NCBI GenBank assembly: GCA_018715025.1
Contig: DVMK01000041.1
Location: forward strand, 1 to 26,442
Length of the DNA: 26,442 nt
Source: Candidatus Caccousia avistercoris
GTDB lineage: Bacteria; Bacillota; Clostridia; Oscillospirales; Acutalibacteraceae
Direction of reading: 5' to 3'
A program made the position numbers and the translations under genes. The number at the start of each line of letters is the position of its first letter. The first letter of the stretch is position 1. A model generated the notes under the pieces. It did not search any database. It had not been told where the DNA came from and worked only from the letters and a program-made list of their open reading frames with translations. Positions 1 through 7,907 of the stretch are shown here, in pieces.

Positions 1-44
1 TGACAAACCTACACTTTTGGAAAATTCAGAAAAATATCTGAAGG

Positions 45-77
45 CGGGACAGAAACCTCCGGTTCTGGTCCGTTTTT
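45..77 (+). terminator. Probable rho-independent terminator of an upstream gene
   Basis: Arms at 45-57 and 61-72 pair with small bulges around a 3-base loop, and five T follow at 73-77. It probably ends a gene lying left of the window. The TGA at bases 1-3 could be that gene's stop, but this cannot be shown. Confidence 0.5.
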
Positions 78-94
78 CCCCTGGCGGGGAAGGC

Positions 95-124
95 TTGTAA
101 AAGCGCGGCGTGGTTCGGTATAAT
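95..124 (+). promoter_or_regulatory. Candidate sigma-A promoter for the two-component operon
   Basis: TTGTAA at 95-100 and a perfect TATAAT at 119-124 are separated by 18 bases. No gene starts before 492, so transcription from here would run through the inverted-repeat element at 193-462 before reaching the response regulator. Confidence 0.5.
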
Positions 125-192
125 AAGAGGAGAAAATTGTAAGAGATTTGTAAGGAATCTGTGAACTGGTTTGTAAGGATTTTCCCCTATCA

Positions 193-462
193 TACCCTTA
201 GTGGACAAAGGGAGAAAGCGCCGGACGGGGCGAAAAAGCAGGCGCTGGGTGTGTTCTCGTCCTTGGCAGGCGACAGCCTGCCGTCGTCCTGCGGCCTTCC
301 CAGCCCCAGTTTTTCTCACCCGTCCGGTCTCTGGGAGTTTCCCGGGGAACGACCCAGCAAGGCTGACGACGACGCCTTCCTTTCCGGAAGGCGAGGAGGA
401 AAACGAAGCCGGGGGCTTGCCCGACCCCGGGAAACCGCTTTGCCCCTTGTCCACGAAGGGTA
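193..462. mobile_element. MITE-like non-coding element with terminal inverted repeats
   Basis: The two ends are imperfect inverted repeats of about 27 bases. TACCCTT (193-199), GTGGACAA (201-208), GGG (210-212) and AAAGCG (215-220) pair with AAGGGTA, TTGTCCAC, CCC and CGCTTT at 436-462. A TA dinucleotide sits at both extreme ends, as expected from TA target duplication (Tc1/mariner or IS630-type transposition). The interior holds nested hairpins: GGCAGGC/GCCTGCC near 266-283, GCCTTCC/GGAAGGC near 374-392, and a longer-range pair CCGGACGGG near 221 with CCCGTCCGG near 319. Reading frames through it look like artefacts of GC-rich DNA. The repeats are seen directly; mobility is inferred. It lies between a promoter and the response regulator gene. 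Confidence 0.6.
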
Positions 463-491
463 AAGTCACACAGGCAGAAAGGGTTGAAAAA

Positions 492-1187
492 ATGAACGAA
501 TGCGTGCTGGTGGTAGACGACGACCGGGAGATTGTCAAGGCAATCGCCATCCTGCTGGAAAAGGAAGGGTACGAGGTGCTGCGGGCCTACGACGGGCTGC
601 AGGCGCTGGAGCTGGCCGCGGAAAACCGGGTGCAGCTTATGATCATCGACGTGATGATGCCAAGGCTCGACGGCCTTTCCGCCGTGCTGCGCCTGCGGGA
701 AAAGCGGAACATTCCCATCATTGTTCTCTCCGCCAAAAGCGAGGATTCCGACAAGATCCTGGGCCTTTCCATGGGGGCGGACGATTATGTGACAAAGCCC
801 TTCCACCCGCAGGAACTGGCCGCCAGGGTGCGTTCCCATCTGCGCCGGTACAATAGCCTGGGGGACGTGAACGCGGCGGGGAAGCATGTCATCCGCAGCG
901 GCCGCCTTTCCTACGACACGGCCCAGCGGATCCTGCAGGCAGACGGGGAACCGGTGCGCCTGACCGCCACGGAAACCAGGATTGTGGATTTGCTGATGCG
1001 CAACCTGGGCCGCGTTTTCCCGGCGGAGGAGATTTACCGCCGCGTCTGGGAGGAAGAGGCCTACGCCCCGGAAAATACCGTGATGGTGCATATCCGCCGC
1101 ATTCGTGAAAAAATAGAATTGAACCCGAAAGAGCCTGAATATTTGAAGGTGGTGTGGGGAATTGGATACAAAATCGAGAAAAAGTAG
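492..1187 (+). CDS. OmpR/PhoB-family response regulator
   Basis: A 231-residue DNA-binding response regulator, the output half of a two-component system with the kinase that follows. The N-terminal receiver domain (about 3-115) has the acidic pocket D9-D11, the phospho-acceptor D53 in a DVMMP context, and K102 in TKPF. The C-terminal winged helix (about 130-228) has the family pattern of LTATE, the VWEEEAY region, VHIRRIREK and a final GIGYK. I chose ATG 492 because AGAAAGGG lies 8 bases upstream and the receiver fold begins at once; the longer open frame upstream reads through the inverted-repeat element and is not credible. It overlaps the kinase gene by 26 bases, implying translational coupling. 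The family is certain; the signal and target genes are unknown. Confidence 0.95.
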   Translation: MNECVLVVDDDREIVKAIAILLEKEGYEVLRAYDGLQALELAAENRVQLMIIDVMMPRLDGLSAVLRLREKRNIPIIVLSAKSEDSDKILGLSMGADDYVTKPFHPQELAARVRSHLRRYNSLGDVNAAGKHVIRSGRLSYDTAQRILQADGEPVRLTATETRIVDLLMRNLGRVFPAEEIYRRVWEEEAYAPENTVMVHIRRIREKIELNPKEPEYLKVVWGIGYKIEKK

Positions 1188-3483
1188 GCCGTTCCTGGCG
1201 TTTCTCTGTTTTTTCCTGGGGCTCAATTTCGTGTTTGCCTCGGCGGCCATCAGCCTGAATACGATGCTGGTGGAGGGCCGCCAGATTTCCAGCGTACTGG
1301 ACTGCTTCCAGGAGGATTATCAGAACACGGCAGATTTCCGGCAGACCATGTCGAACCAGATGTACAAAGCCATTTACATTGCTGTTTACAGTGAGGAGCA
1401 GAGTGCGGAAAACGATACTCCCGATTGGCTGAAGGAAGCGGCAGACAGCATTGCCAGCGCCCTGCCCTGGGTTTCTGCCAGGGCGCTGGGGCAGATGCTG
1501 GGGGTGGGGGATGCGGCAGCTGCGGAAGAGGGCTGGGGCTCCACTTACGTTTATACCTCAGATAGTATGGAGGATTCCCCCAATCTTCTCTATTATATCA
1601 CATACGATGGGAAAAAGGTGGCAAGCAGCTCGGAAAGCGAATTTTCCCTGAAGGACGGCGTACCGGATTTTCCGCCGGAATATACCTTTCTCATGTCCTT
1701 CGACGGGCAGAAGGCGACCGCCCAAAAGGACGGCGTGCCGGTGGACTTGTACGGCAGCGGGTATTACACGGCAGAGAGCCAGTGGTGGGTTCCCGGGTAC
1801 GCCCACGGCGATCCGCCGGAATACCAGGAATTCCCCGCAGAGCGGCTGGAAAAGTGCCAGGTGTGGCTGGCGGCCCGGGGCGAGCTTTTGAATGTGTGGT
1901 ACGATTCCCTGATGGGGATTCAAAATAACCAGCGCGTATACCGGGGAATGGTTTTGGGCGTGGCAGGGCTTGGAATTCTGGGCCTGCTGCTGTGCCTGGC
2001 CGCCGCCCTGTGCCGCCGCAGCCGGAAGCTGTTCTGGCAGAAGGCGGCGCGGGCGACCGGAATCCTCTGGTTTGAGTGGAAGCTGCTGCTGGCCGCTTTG
2101 GCGGTGCTGGCGACGCTGCTCTTCCTGCCCAGGCTGAGGTTCTGGACCCTGCCCATTCTTTTCTGGATTTTGCTGTTCTTCTGCAACGACCTGCGCCATA
2201 ACCGGGGGGAATGGCGGCATAACGGATTTGTCTGGCTGTGGGGAAGAATCCTGCGGTGGCGGTCCAGGCTTCCCTTCCAGAAAAGGCTTCTGCTCCGGGG
2301 GCCGGTGCTGCTGCTGGCGGCAGTCCTTTTGGGCTTCCTGGGCCGGTTTTTCACCGCGGCCTTCGGCTTCAGGGGCGGAGCGCCGGCAGTCTTTCTTCTG
2401 CTGGCGGCGGTGTGGCTCTTTTTCTGGGTAAAGTCCCGGAAGATGTACTGCGCCGCTGTGGAGGACATGGGGGCGCTGATGCGCCAGCTGGAGGCGGTGA
2501 AGCAGGGGCGGGCGGCCGCCCCCCTGCGGTTCGCCCCCGGCTCTGACCTGGCCCCGGCGGCGGAAAGCCTGAATTCCATTCAGGAGGGGATCCGCGCTGT
2601 GGTGGAGGAGCAGGTGAAGAGCGAGCGGATGAAGATAGAGCTGATCACGAACGTATCCCACGATCTGAAAACGCCACTTACCTCCATCGTCAGCTATGTG
2701 GAGCTTCTTCGGGAGGAGGAAGGCCTGCCGGAGCACGTGCAGGACTACATCCGCATCCTGGCCCAAAAGACGGATCGGCTGAAGGCCATGGTGCAGGATG
2801 TGTTCGAGGTAAGCAAGGCGGCCAGCGGCAGCATAGCCCTTCAGCTGGAGCCGCTGGACCTGGGGAAGCTGGTGCGCCAAACCATGGCAGACATGGAGGA
2901 GAAGGTGGCGGCTTCCGGCCTTTTGTTCCGGGTTTCCTTCAGCCCGGAGCCGGCCTATATTTACGCAGACGGCCAGCGGCTGTACCGGGTGTTCCAGAAT
3001 CTGATCCAGAACGTGCTCTGCTACGCCCTGGAAGGAACCCGCGTGTACCTGACCCAGCGCACAGACTTTGACCGCACTGAGATAACCGTGAAAAACATTT
3101 CCCGGGATGAGCTGCCTGCCGGGCTTGACCTGACAGAACGCTTTGCCCGGGGCGACGGAAGCCGCACCGACGGCGGCAGCGGCCTGGGGCTTTCCATAGC
3201 CAAGGGGTTTACAGAGGCCTGCGGCGGCAGCTTCCGCATAGAGCTGGACGGGGATCTGTTCACCGCCGTGGTGTCCTTCCCCCTGTTCCGTTTCCCCGCC
3301 GGGCGCGCCCCGGCGCCGGACGGGGTCCAGGCGCAGGAGGACGGGCGGCGGGAAGCTTCTGCAGCGCCTGCCCAGCCCTTCCCGGAAGGGGAGCAGGCGC
3401 CGCCGGAGGACGGCCCGCAGAAGCCGGGCGGGGAGGCGGAACCGCCCGCCGTGCCGGAAGACGAGCCAGACCCTGAATCATAA
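1162..3483 (+). CDS. Multi-pass membrane sensor histidine kinase
   Basis: A 773-residue sensor kinase, partner of the preceding regulator. The start is TTG, the first possible start after an in-frame stop at 1144, preceded by a G-rich ribosome site. One membrane helix (about 10-32) leads into an extracytoplasmic domain of some 230 residues. Five more hydrophobic segments follow (about 262-284, 308-325, 328-343, 380-398, 406-425). The dimerisation domain has the H-box SHDLKTPLTS with phospho-acceptor H500. The ATPase domain has an N-box (FQNLIQNV) and a G-box (GGSGLGLSIAKG). After the catalytic core, residues about 709-773 form a proline-, glutamate- and alanine-rich tail that looks disordered. 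I do not recognise the sensor domain, so the stimulus is unknown. The number of membrane helices is more than the usual two. Confidence 0.93.
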   Translation: MDTKSRKSRPFLAFLCFFLGLNFVFASAAISLNTMLVEGRQISSVLDCFQEDYQNTADFRQTMSNQMYKAIYIAVYSEEQSAENDTPDWLKEAADSIASALPWVSARALGQMLGVGDAAAAEEGWGSTYVYTSDSMEDSPNLLYYITYDGKKVASSSESEFSLKDGVPDFPPEYTFLMSFDGQKATAQKDGVPVDLYGSGYYTAESQWWVPGYAHGDPPEYQEFPAERLEKCQVWLAARGELLNVWYDSLMGIQNNQRVYRGMVLGVAGLGILGLLLCLAAALCRRSRKLFWQKAARATGILWFEWKLLLAALAVLATLLFLPRLRFWTLPILFWILLFFCNDLRHNRGEWRHNGFVWLWGRILRWRSRLPFQKRLLLRGPVLLLAAVLLGFLGRFFTAAFGFRGGAPAVFLLLAAVWLFFWVKSRKMYCAAVEDMGALMRQLEAVKQGRAAAPLRFAPGSDLAPAAESLNSIQEGIRAVVEEQVKSERMKIELITNVSHDLKTPLTSIVSYVELLREEEGLPEHVQDYIRILAQKTDRLKAMVQDVFEVSKAASGSIALQLEPLDLGKLVRQTMADMEEKVAASGLLFRVSFSPEPAYIYADGQRLYRVFQNLIQNVLCYALEGTRVYLTQRTDFDRTEITVKNISRDELPAGLDLTERFARGDGSRTDGGSGLGLSIAKGFTEACGGSFRIELDGDLFTAVVSFPLFRFPAGRAPAPDGVQAQEDGRREASAAPAQPFPEGEQAPPEDGPQKPGGEAEPPAVPEDEPDPES

Positions 3484-3487
3484 GCAT

Positions 3488-3552
3488 GCGCCCGGAGAGT
3501 GCACAGGCCCTCTCCGGGCGCCGTGCGTTCCGCCGCCTTTTTTGTGTTTTTT
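3488..3552 (+). terminator. Hairpin after the two-component operon, likely terminator
   Basis: A perfect 12-bp stem (3488-3499 with 3510-3521) with a 10-base loop lies four bases after the kinase stop. The T-rich stretch (3538-3543 and 3547-3552) begins 17 bases past the stem, so this is not a textbook intrinsic terminator. Its position between two transcription units still favours that role. Confidence 0.55.
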
Positions 3553-3573
3553 CATGGGGGGAAATATTTTCTC

Positions 3574-3602
3574 TTCATTCCTGCCGCGGTTTATGCTATA
3601 AT
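3574..3602 (+). promoter_or_regulatory. Promoter of the fhs operon
   Basis: TTCATT at 3574-3579, a 17-base spacer and a perfect TATAAT at 3597-3602 preceded by TGC (extended -10). Transcription would start near 3609, leaving an untranslated leader of about 190 bases. Confidence 0.65.
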
Positions 3603-3609
3603 GTTCCCA

Positions 3610-3782
3610 GAAAAGACTGCGCGGCGGGCGGGGCAGAGCGCCCCGCCCGCCGTACCGGGGGAAGCAGGACGGCCGGCGCATCGGAAAATCTGCGGAAAAC
3701 GCAGGCAGGGCGGCCCGCCTCTTGGGAGAGGCTCTGCCAAGGCCGGGTGCGCAAGCTCCCCGCCGGAGCTGCAAAAAATTTT
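3610..3782 (+). promoter_or_regulatory. Highly structured 5' leader of fhs
   Basis: Four hairpins can be read directly. They are a 13-bp perfect stem 3622-3634/3640-3652 with a 5-base loop; 3690-3694/3700-3704; a two-tier stem with outer arms GGCAG 3704-3708 and CTGCC 3734-3738 around GCCTCT/AGAGGC (3717-3722/3727-3732); and AGCTCC/GGAGCT (3754-3759/3765-3770) just before the ribosome site. The second hairpin and the outer arm of the third share base 3704. It does not match the tetrahydrofolate riboswitch consensus as I remember it. A regulatory role is inferred only from length and structure. Confidence 0.35.
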
Positions 3783-3798
3783 GGAGGGAATGGATGAC

Positions 3799-5475
3799 AT
3801 GCTGACTGACATTGAGATCGCCCAGCAGGCGAAGCTGAAGCCTGTAGCGGAAATTGCCGCCGGGCTGGGAATCCGGGAGGAAGAGCTGGAGCCTTACGGG
3901 CGCTACAAGGCAAAGCTGAACGAAGCGCTGTTCCAGCGGATGAAGGACAAGCCGGACGGCAAGCTGATTCTGGTGACGGCCATCAACCCCACGCCGGCAG
4001 GGGAGGGGAAAACCACCACCACCGCCGGCCTGGGAGAGGCCATGGCGAAAATTGGGAAGAAGGCCGTCATTGCCCTGCGGGAACCCTCCCTGGGGCCGGT
4101 GTTTGGCGTGAAGGGCGGCGCGGCCGGGGGCGGCTACGCCCAGGTGGTGCCCATGGAGGACATCAACCTGCACTTTACCGGCGACATGCACGCCATCACC
4201 TCGGCCAACAACCTGCTGTGCGCCATGCTGGACAACCACCTGCAGCAGGGCAACGCGCTGGGCATCGACCAGAGGCGCATCCTGGTCAAGCGCTGCCTTG
4301 ACATGAACGACCGGGCCCTGCGGAACATTGTGGTGGGCCTGGGGGGCAAGGTGAACGGCGTTCCCCGGGAGGACGGCTTCATCATCACTGTGGCCACCGA
4401 GGTCATGGCCATTCTGTGCCTGGCGGAGGATCTGGAGGATTTGAAGCAGCGTCTGGGCAACATCCTGGTGGCCTACACCTGCGGCGGCCAGCCGGTGTAC
4501 GCCAGGGATCTGCAGGCCGAGGGGGCCATGGCCGCCCTTTTGAAGGACGCCATTCAGCCCAACCTGGTGCAGACGCTGGAAAACACCCCGGCCATCATGC
4601 ACGGCGGGCCTTTCGCCAACATTGCCCACGGGTGCAACTCGGTGCGGGCCACTAAGCTGGCCCTGAAGCTGGCGGACTACTGCATCACCGAGGCGGGCTT
4701 CGGCTCTGACCTGGGGGCGGAAAAGTTTATGGATATCAAGTGCCGCCTGGCGGGGCTTGCCCCGGACTGCGTGGTGGTGGTGGCCACCGTGCGGGCGCTG
4801 AAGTACAACGGCGGCGTTCCCAAGGCGGCGCTGGCGGAGGAAAACGTGCCCGCGCTGGAGAAGGGCATTGTGAATTTGAAGGCCCATGTGGAAAACATGC
4901 GGAAATACGGCGTGCCGGTGGTGGTTGCCATCAACCGGTTCCACACCGACACTCCGGCAGAGCTGCAGGTGGTAGACGGCTGCTGCCGCGAGCTGGGCGT
5001 TCCCTACGCCCTTTCCGAGGTGTTCGGCAAAGGTGGCGAGGGCGGCGTGGAGCTGGCCAAAACCGTGACGGCGGAAATTGAGCGCACCGAGGGCCGGCGC
5101 CGTTTCGCCCCCCTCTATGAGGATGAGCTCACCATTGAGGAAAAGATTGAAAAAATTGCCAGGGAAATTTACGGCGCGGCCGGGGTTTCCTACGCCCCCG
5201 CGGCCAAGAAGGCCCTGCCCGACATTAAGGCTCTGGGCGGGGACAAGCTGCCGGTGTGCGTGGCCAAAACCCAGTATTCCCTCTCGGACGACGCTTCCCT
5301 GCTGGGCCGGCCCTCGGGCTTTACCGTTACCATCCGGGATTTGCGGCTTTCCAGCGGCGCGGGCTTTGTGGTGGCCTACGCGGGCGATATTATGACCATG
5401 CCGGGCCTGCCCAAAGCCCCCGCCGCCCAGCGCATCGACGTGGACGCTTCGGGGAAAATCTCCGGCCTGTTCTGA
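3799..5475 (+). CDS. fhs: Formate-tetrahydrofolate ligase
   Basis: Cytosolic enzyme joining formate to tetrahydrofolate with ATP to give 10-formyl-THF, the entry step of the methyl branch of one-carbon metabolism (and of the Wood-Ljungdahl pathway where present). The 558 residues match the family's usual 555-560. The P-loop is TPAGEGKTT at residues 65-73. Family blocks such as EPSLGPVFGVKGGAAGGGYAQV, the HFTGDMHAIT region and a C-terminal YAGDIMTMPGLPK are present. I prefer ATG 3799 over ATG 3790 because GGAGGG (3783-3788) is 10 bases from the former but only 1 base from the latter, and the resulting MLTDIEIAQQ fits the family N-terminus. It has its own promoter and leads the tsaE-tsaB-rpiB-upp block. 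No acetogenesis partners are in view, so purine and serine/glycine metabolism is an equally likely role. Confidence 0.97.
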   Translation: MLTDIEIAQQAKLKPVAEIAAGLGIREEELEPYGRYKAKLNEALFQRMKDKPDGKLILVTAINPTPAGEGKTTTTAGLGEAMAKIGKKAVIALREPSLGPVFGVKGGAAGGGYAQVVPMEDINLHFTGDMHAITSANNLLCAMLDNHLQQGNALGIDQRRILVKRCLDMNDRALRNIVVGLGGKVNGVPREDGFIITVATEVMAILCLAEDLEDLKQRLGNILVAYTCGGQPVYARDLQAEGAMAALLKDAIQPNLVQTLENTPAIMHGGPFANIAHGCNSVRATKLALKLADYCITEAGFGSDLGAEKFMDIKCRLAGLAPDCVVVVATVRALKYNGGVPKAALAEENVPALEKGIVNLKAHVENMRKYGVPVVVAINRFHTDTPAELQVVDGCCRELGVPYALSEVFGKGGEGGVELAKTVTAEIERTEGRRRFAPLYEDELTIEEKIEKIAREIYGAAGVSYAPAAKKALPDIKALGGDKLPVCVAKTQYSLSDDASLLGRPSGFTVTIRDLRLSSGAGFVVAYAGDIMTMPGLPKAPAAQRIDVDASGKISGLF

Positions 5476-5485
5476 GGAGGCTGCC

Positions 5486-5908
5486 ATGCGGATCGTAACA
5501 AATTCCGCCCAGGAAACGGAACAGCTGGGGGAAAGGCTGGCCGCAGGGCTGAAGGGCGGCCAGGTGCTGGCCCTGTTCGGCCCCATGGGGATGGGAAAGA
5601 CCGCCTTCACCCGGGGGCTGGCCCGCGGCCTTGGGGTTTCGGGGGAGGTTTCCAGCCCTACCTTCGCCCTGGTACACGAGCACAGCGGCAAAATTCCGCT
5701 GTACCATTTCGATATGTTCCGGGTGGACTCCTGGGACGATCTGTATTCCACAGGATTCTTCGACTATCTGGAATCCGGCGGCGTGCTGGTAATTGAGTGG
5801 AGCGAAAACATTGAGGGCGCTTTGCCGGAGGACGCGGTGCGCATCACCATCTCTCAGGGGGAAGGGGAAAACCAGCGCGTGTTTCAGGTGGAGGGCCTGG
5901 AGGATTGA
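5486..5908 (+). CDS. tsaE: tRNA t6A synthesis ATPase TsaE
   Basis: A 140-residue P-loop ATPase that works with TsaB and TsaD to transfer threonylcarbamoyl to A37 of ANN-decoding tRNAs. The Walker A motif GPMGMGKT is at residues 32-39, followed by the SPTFALVHEH and PLYHFDMFR segments that mark the TsaE family, and a WSEN motif near residue 105. Length is typical. It begins 10 bases after the fhs stop with GAGGAGG as ribosome site, so it is co-transcribed with fhs and tsaB. Identification is secure from the motifs and from the adjacent tsaB. Confidence 0.95.
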   Translation: MRIVTNSAQETEQLGERLAAGLKGGQVLALFGPMGMGKTAFTRGLARGLGVSGEVSSPTFALVHEHSGKIPLYHFDMFRVDSWDDLYSTGFFDYLESGGVLVIEWSENIEGALPEDAVRITISQGEGENQRVFQVEGLED

Positions 5909-5956
5909 CAGGATTGGCGCGCCGCCGCAGGGCAGGGCGCGCAGGAAGGTTGTGCC

Positions 5957-6661
5957 ATGAAGATTTTAGCGGTTGACTCCACCGCGGTGGCGGGTTCTGC
6001 CGCCCTGGTGGAGGACGGAAAGGTGCTGGGGGAGTTTTACTGCAACACAAGGCTGACCCACAGCCAGACGCTCATGCCTATGGTGGAGCAGCTTCTGCGC
6101 TGTACCCAGGTTCCCCTGGAGCAGGTGGATCTGTTCGCCGTTACGGCGGGGCCGGGTTCCTTCACTGGGGTGCGCATCGGCGTTTCCTGCGTGAAGGGCA
6201 TGGCAATGGCGCTGGACAAGCCCTGCGCAGGGGTTTCTACCCTGGAGGCCATGGCCCAGCCCCTGGATTTTTTGGAGGGTACCGTCTGCGCCCTTATGGA
6301 CGCCCGCTGCGGGCAGGTGTACAACGCCCTGTTCCAGACAGGAGGCGGGGTGGTTGTCCGCCTGACGGAGGATCGGGCCCTGTCTGCCGCCCAGGTGGCG
6401 GAGGAGCTGGCCGCCAGGGAAGGCCCCCTGTTCCTGACGGGGGACGGGGCCGCCCTGTGCGCCGGGCAGGAGGCCTTTCAGCGGCTGAACCCGGTGCTTT
6501 TGCCAGAGCCTTTGCGGTTTCAGCGGGCCAGCGGGGCTGCCAGGGCCGCCCTGGCCGCCTGGCAGCGGGGCGAGGCCGTTCCGGCCGCCAGCCTAATGCC
6601 TGTTTACCTGCGGCTTCCCCAGGCGGAGCGCGAGCTGAAAAAACGCCTGCAAAATAAATAG
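5957..6661 (+). CDS. tsaB: tRNA t6A synthesis scaffold protein TsaB
   Basis: A 234-residue member of the ASKHA-fold TsaB family, the non-catalytic partner that binds TsaD and TsaE in the t6A complex. The N-terminus MKILAVDSTA begins the first fold repeat, and the hallmark GPGSFTGVRIG is at residues 65-75. The C-terminal part ends in an LMPVYLRLPQAE segment typical of bacterial TsaB. A ribosome site AGGAAGG precedes ATG 5957 after a 48-base gap that contains a small GC hairpin. In many Firmicutes rimI and tsaD follow directly; here the next gene is rpiB, so tsaD must lie elsewhere. Confidence 0.95.
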   Translation: MKILAVDSTAVAGSAALVEDGKVLGEFYCNTRLTHSQTLMPMVEQLLRCTQVPLEQVDLFAVTAGPGSFTGVRIGVSCVKGMAMALDKPCAGVSTLEAMAQPLDFLEGTVCALMDARCGQVYNALFQTGGGVVVRLTEDRALSAAQVAEELAAREGPLFLTGDGAALCAGQEAFQRLNPVLLPEPLRFQRASGAARAALAAWQRGEAVPAASLMPVYLRLPQAERELKKRLQNK

Positions 6662-6679
6662 AAAAGAGGAAATGGAGCA

Positions 6680-7123
6680 ATGATAGCACTGGGATGTGAC
6701 CACGGCGGCTTCGGCCTGAAAAACGCCATCAAGCAATATTTGGAGGAAAACCATATTGAATATAAGGATTTCGGCTGTATGACGGAGGAGTCTGTCAATT
6801 ACGGCCCTATTGCCGCGCAGGTGGCCCGCAGCGTGGCGGGCGGCCAGTGCGAGAAGGGGATCCTGTGCTGCGGCACGGGGATCGGCATGAGCATTGCCGC
6901 CAACAAGGTAAAGGGGATCCGGGCTTCGGTGTGTACCAATGAATTCTGCACCGAGATGACCCGCCGTCACAACGATTCCAACATTCTCTGCCTGGGCGGC
7001 CGGGTGATCAGCGAGGAAATGGCGGTGAAGCTGGCGAAAATTTACCTGGAAACCCCCTTCGACGGCGGCCGCCACGCCCTCAGGGTACAGCAGATTTCGC
7101 AGATCGAAAACGGCGAGCTGTAA
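6680..7123 (+). CDS. rpiB: Ribose-5-phosphate isomerase B
   Basis: A 147-residue RpiB/LacAB-family sugar-phosphate isomerase interconverting ribose 5-phosphate and ribulose 5-phosphate in the non-oxidative pentose phosphate pathway. It starts MIALGCDHGG (phosphate-loop D7-H8) and has the active-site CCGTGIGMSIAANK block with the catalytic cysteine at residue 64, and the ASVCTNEFCTEMTRRHNDSN segment. GAGGAAA precedes the ATG. It lies between tsaB and upp, a pairing seen in many Clostridia, and could feed ribose phosphate to PRPP for upp. Allose-6-phosphate or galactose-6-phosphate isomerase is less likely because no such sugar operon surrounds it. Confidence 0.95.
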   Translation: MIALGCDHGGFGLKNAIKQYLEENHIEYKDFGCMTEESVNYGPIAAQVARSVAGGQCEKGILCCGTGIGMSIAANKVKGIRASVCTNEFCTEMTRRHNDSNILCLGGRVISEEMAVKLAKIYLETPFDGGRHALRVQQISQIENGEL

Positions 7124-7156
7124 GGGCCGCCGTGGGGAAAATAAAGGGGGATAACG

Positions 7157-7789
7157 ATGGAAAATCAAGTGTTTGTCATGGATCATCCGCTCATCCAGCA
7201 CAAGCTGACCTTCCTGCGGAAGAAGGAGACCGGCTCGAAGGAATTCCGCGAGCTGGTGGGGGAAATCGCCATGCTGATGTGCTACGAGGCCACCAGGGAT
7301 CTGCCCCTGGAGGACACGCAGATTGAAACGCCCATGGGCAAGGCCACCACAAAGATCATTGCCGGGCGCAAGCTGGCCTTCGTCCCCATTCTGCGGGCCG
7401 GGCTGGGCATGGTAGAGGGCGTTATGGCTCTGGTGCCCGCCGCCAAGGTGGGCCACATTGGCCTTTACCGCGACCATGAAACCCTGCAGCCGGTGGAATA
7501 CTACAACAAGCTTCCCCAGGACATCCACGAGCGGGAAGTGATTGTGCTTGACCCCATGCTGGCCACCGGCGGCTCCGCCATTGACGCCATCAACATCATC
7601 AAGCGCAGCAATCCGAAAAACATCAAGTTCATGTGCATCATCGCGGCCCCCGAAGGGCTGGAGGCCTTTGCCAAGGCCCACCCGGACGTGCAGGTGTACT
7701 GCGCCGCGGTGGACGACCACCTGAACGAGATCGGCTACATTGTCCCCGGCCTGGGCGACGCAGGCGACCGTATCTTCGGCACCCTGTAA
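7157..7789 (+). CDS. upp: Uracil phosphoribosyltransferase
   Basis: A 210-residue pyrimidine salvage enzyme making UMP from uracil and PRPP. Diagnostic parts are PILRAGLGMVEG (77-88), the PRPP-binding VIVLDPMLATGGSA (128-141) and the uracil-binding C-terminal GDAGDRIFGT. Length matches the family (about 208-210). The ribosome site AAAGGGGG lies 6-8 bases before ATG 7157, 33 bases after rpiB. It is the last gene of the block and is followed by a strong terminator. Confidence 0.97.
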   Translation: MENQVFVMDHPLIQHKLTFLRKKETGSKEFRELVGEIAMLMCYEATRDLPLEDTQIETPMGKATTKIIAGRKLAFVPILRAGLGMVEGVMALVPAAKVGHIGLYRDHETLQPVEYYNKLPQDIHEREVIVLDPMLATGGSAIDAINIIKRSNPKNIKFMCIIAAPEGLEAFAKAHPDVQVYCAAVDDHLNEIGYIVPGLGDAGDRIFGTL

Positions 7790-7857
7790 GCAGGGGCTTT
7801 GCCGGGCGCGGCGTTCCGGCACAGCGCCGCCGGGCGGCGGAAAAGAAACAGCAGAGG

Positions 7858-7907
7858 CATCCCCGGTGGGGAAGGGCAGACAACCCTTTCCCGCCGGGGA
7901 TGTTTTT
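7858..7907 (+). terminator. Strong rho-independent terminator after upp
   Basis: A 19-bp stem (7858-7876 with 7884-7902, including two G-U pairs), a 7-base loop and five T at 7903-7907. It closes the fhs-to-upp transcription unit. Confidence 0.9.

Noticed and set aside
198..1250. A 350-codon antisense frame over the response regulator, and + strand frames starting at 161 and 201
   Set aside because: They read through the inverted-repeat element; the regulator's own start at 492 is better supported.
3610..3798. A known tetrahydrofolate riboswitch
   Set aside because: I could not match the consensus core sequences of the THF classes from memory, so no such label is given.
3478..5751. A 757-codon open frame antisense to fhs and tsaE
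   Set aside because: It mirrors strongly supported fhs and tsaE, has His/Gln/Gly-rich composition typical of GC-rich antisense frames, and has no ribosome site.
3799..7789. The fhs-tsaE-tsaB-rpiB-upp block as a new functional system
   Set aside because: All five are core housekeeping genes whose clustering is common in Clostridia.
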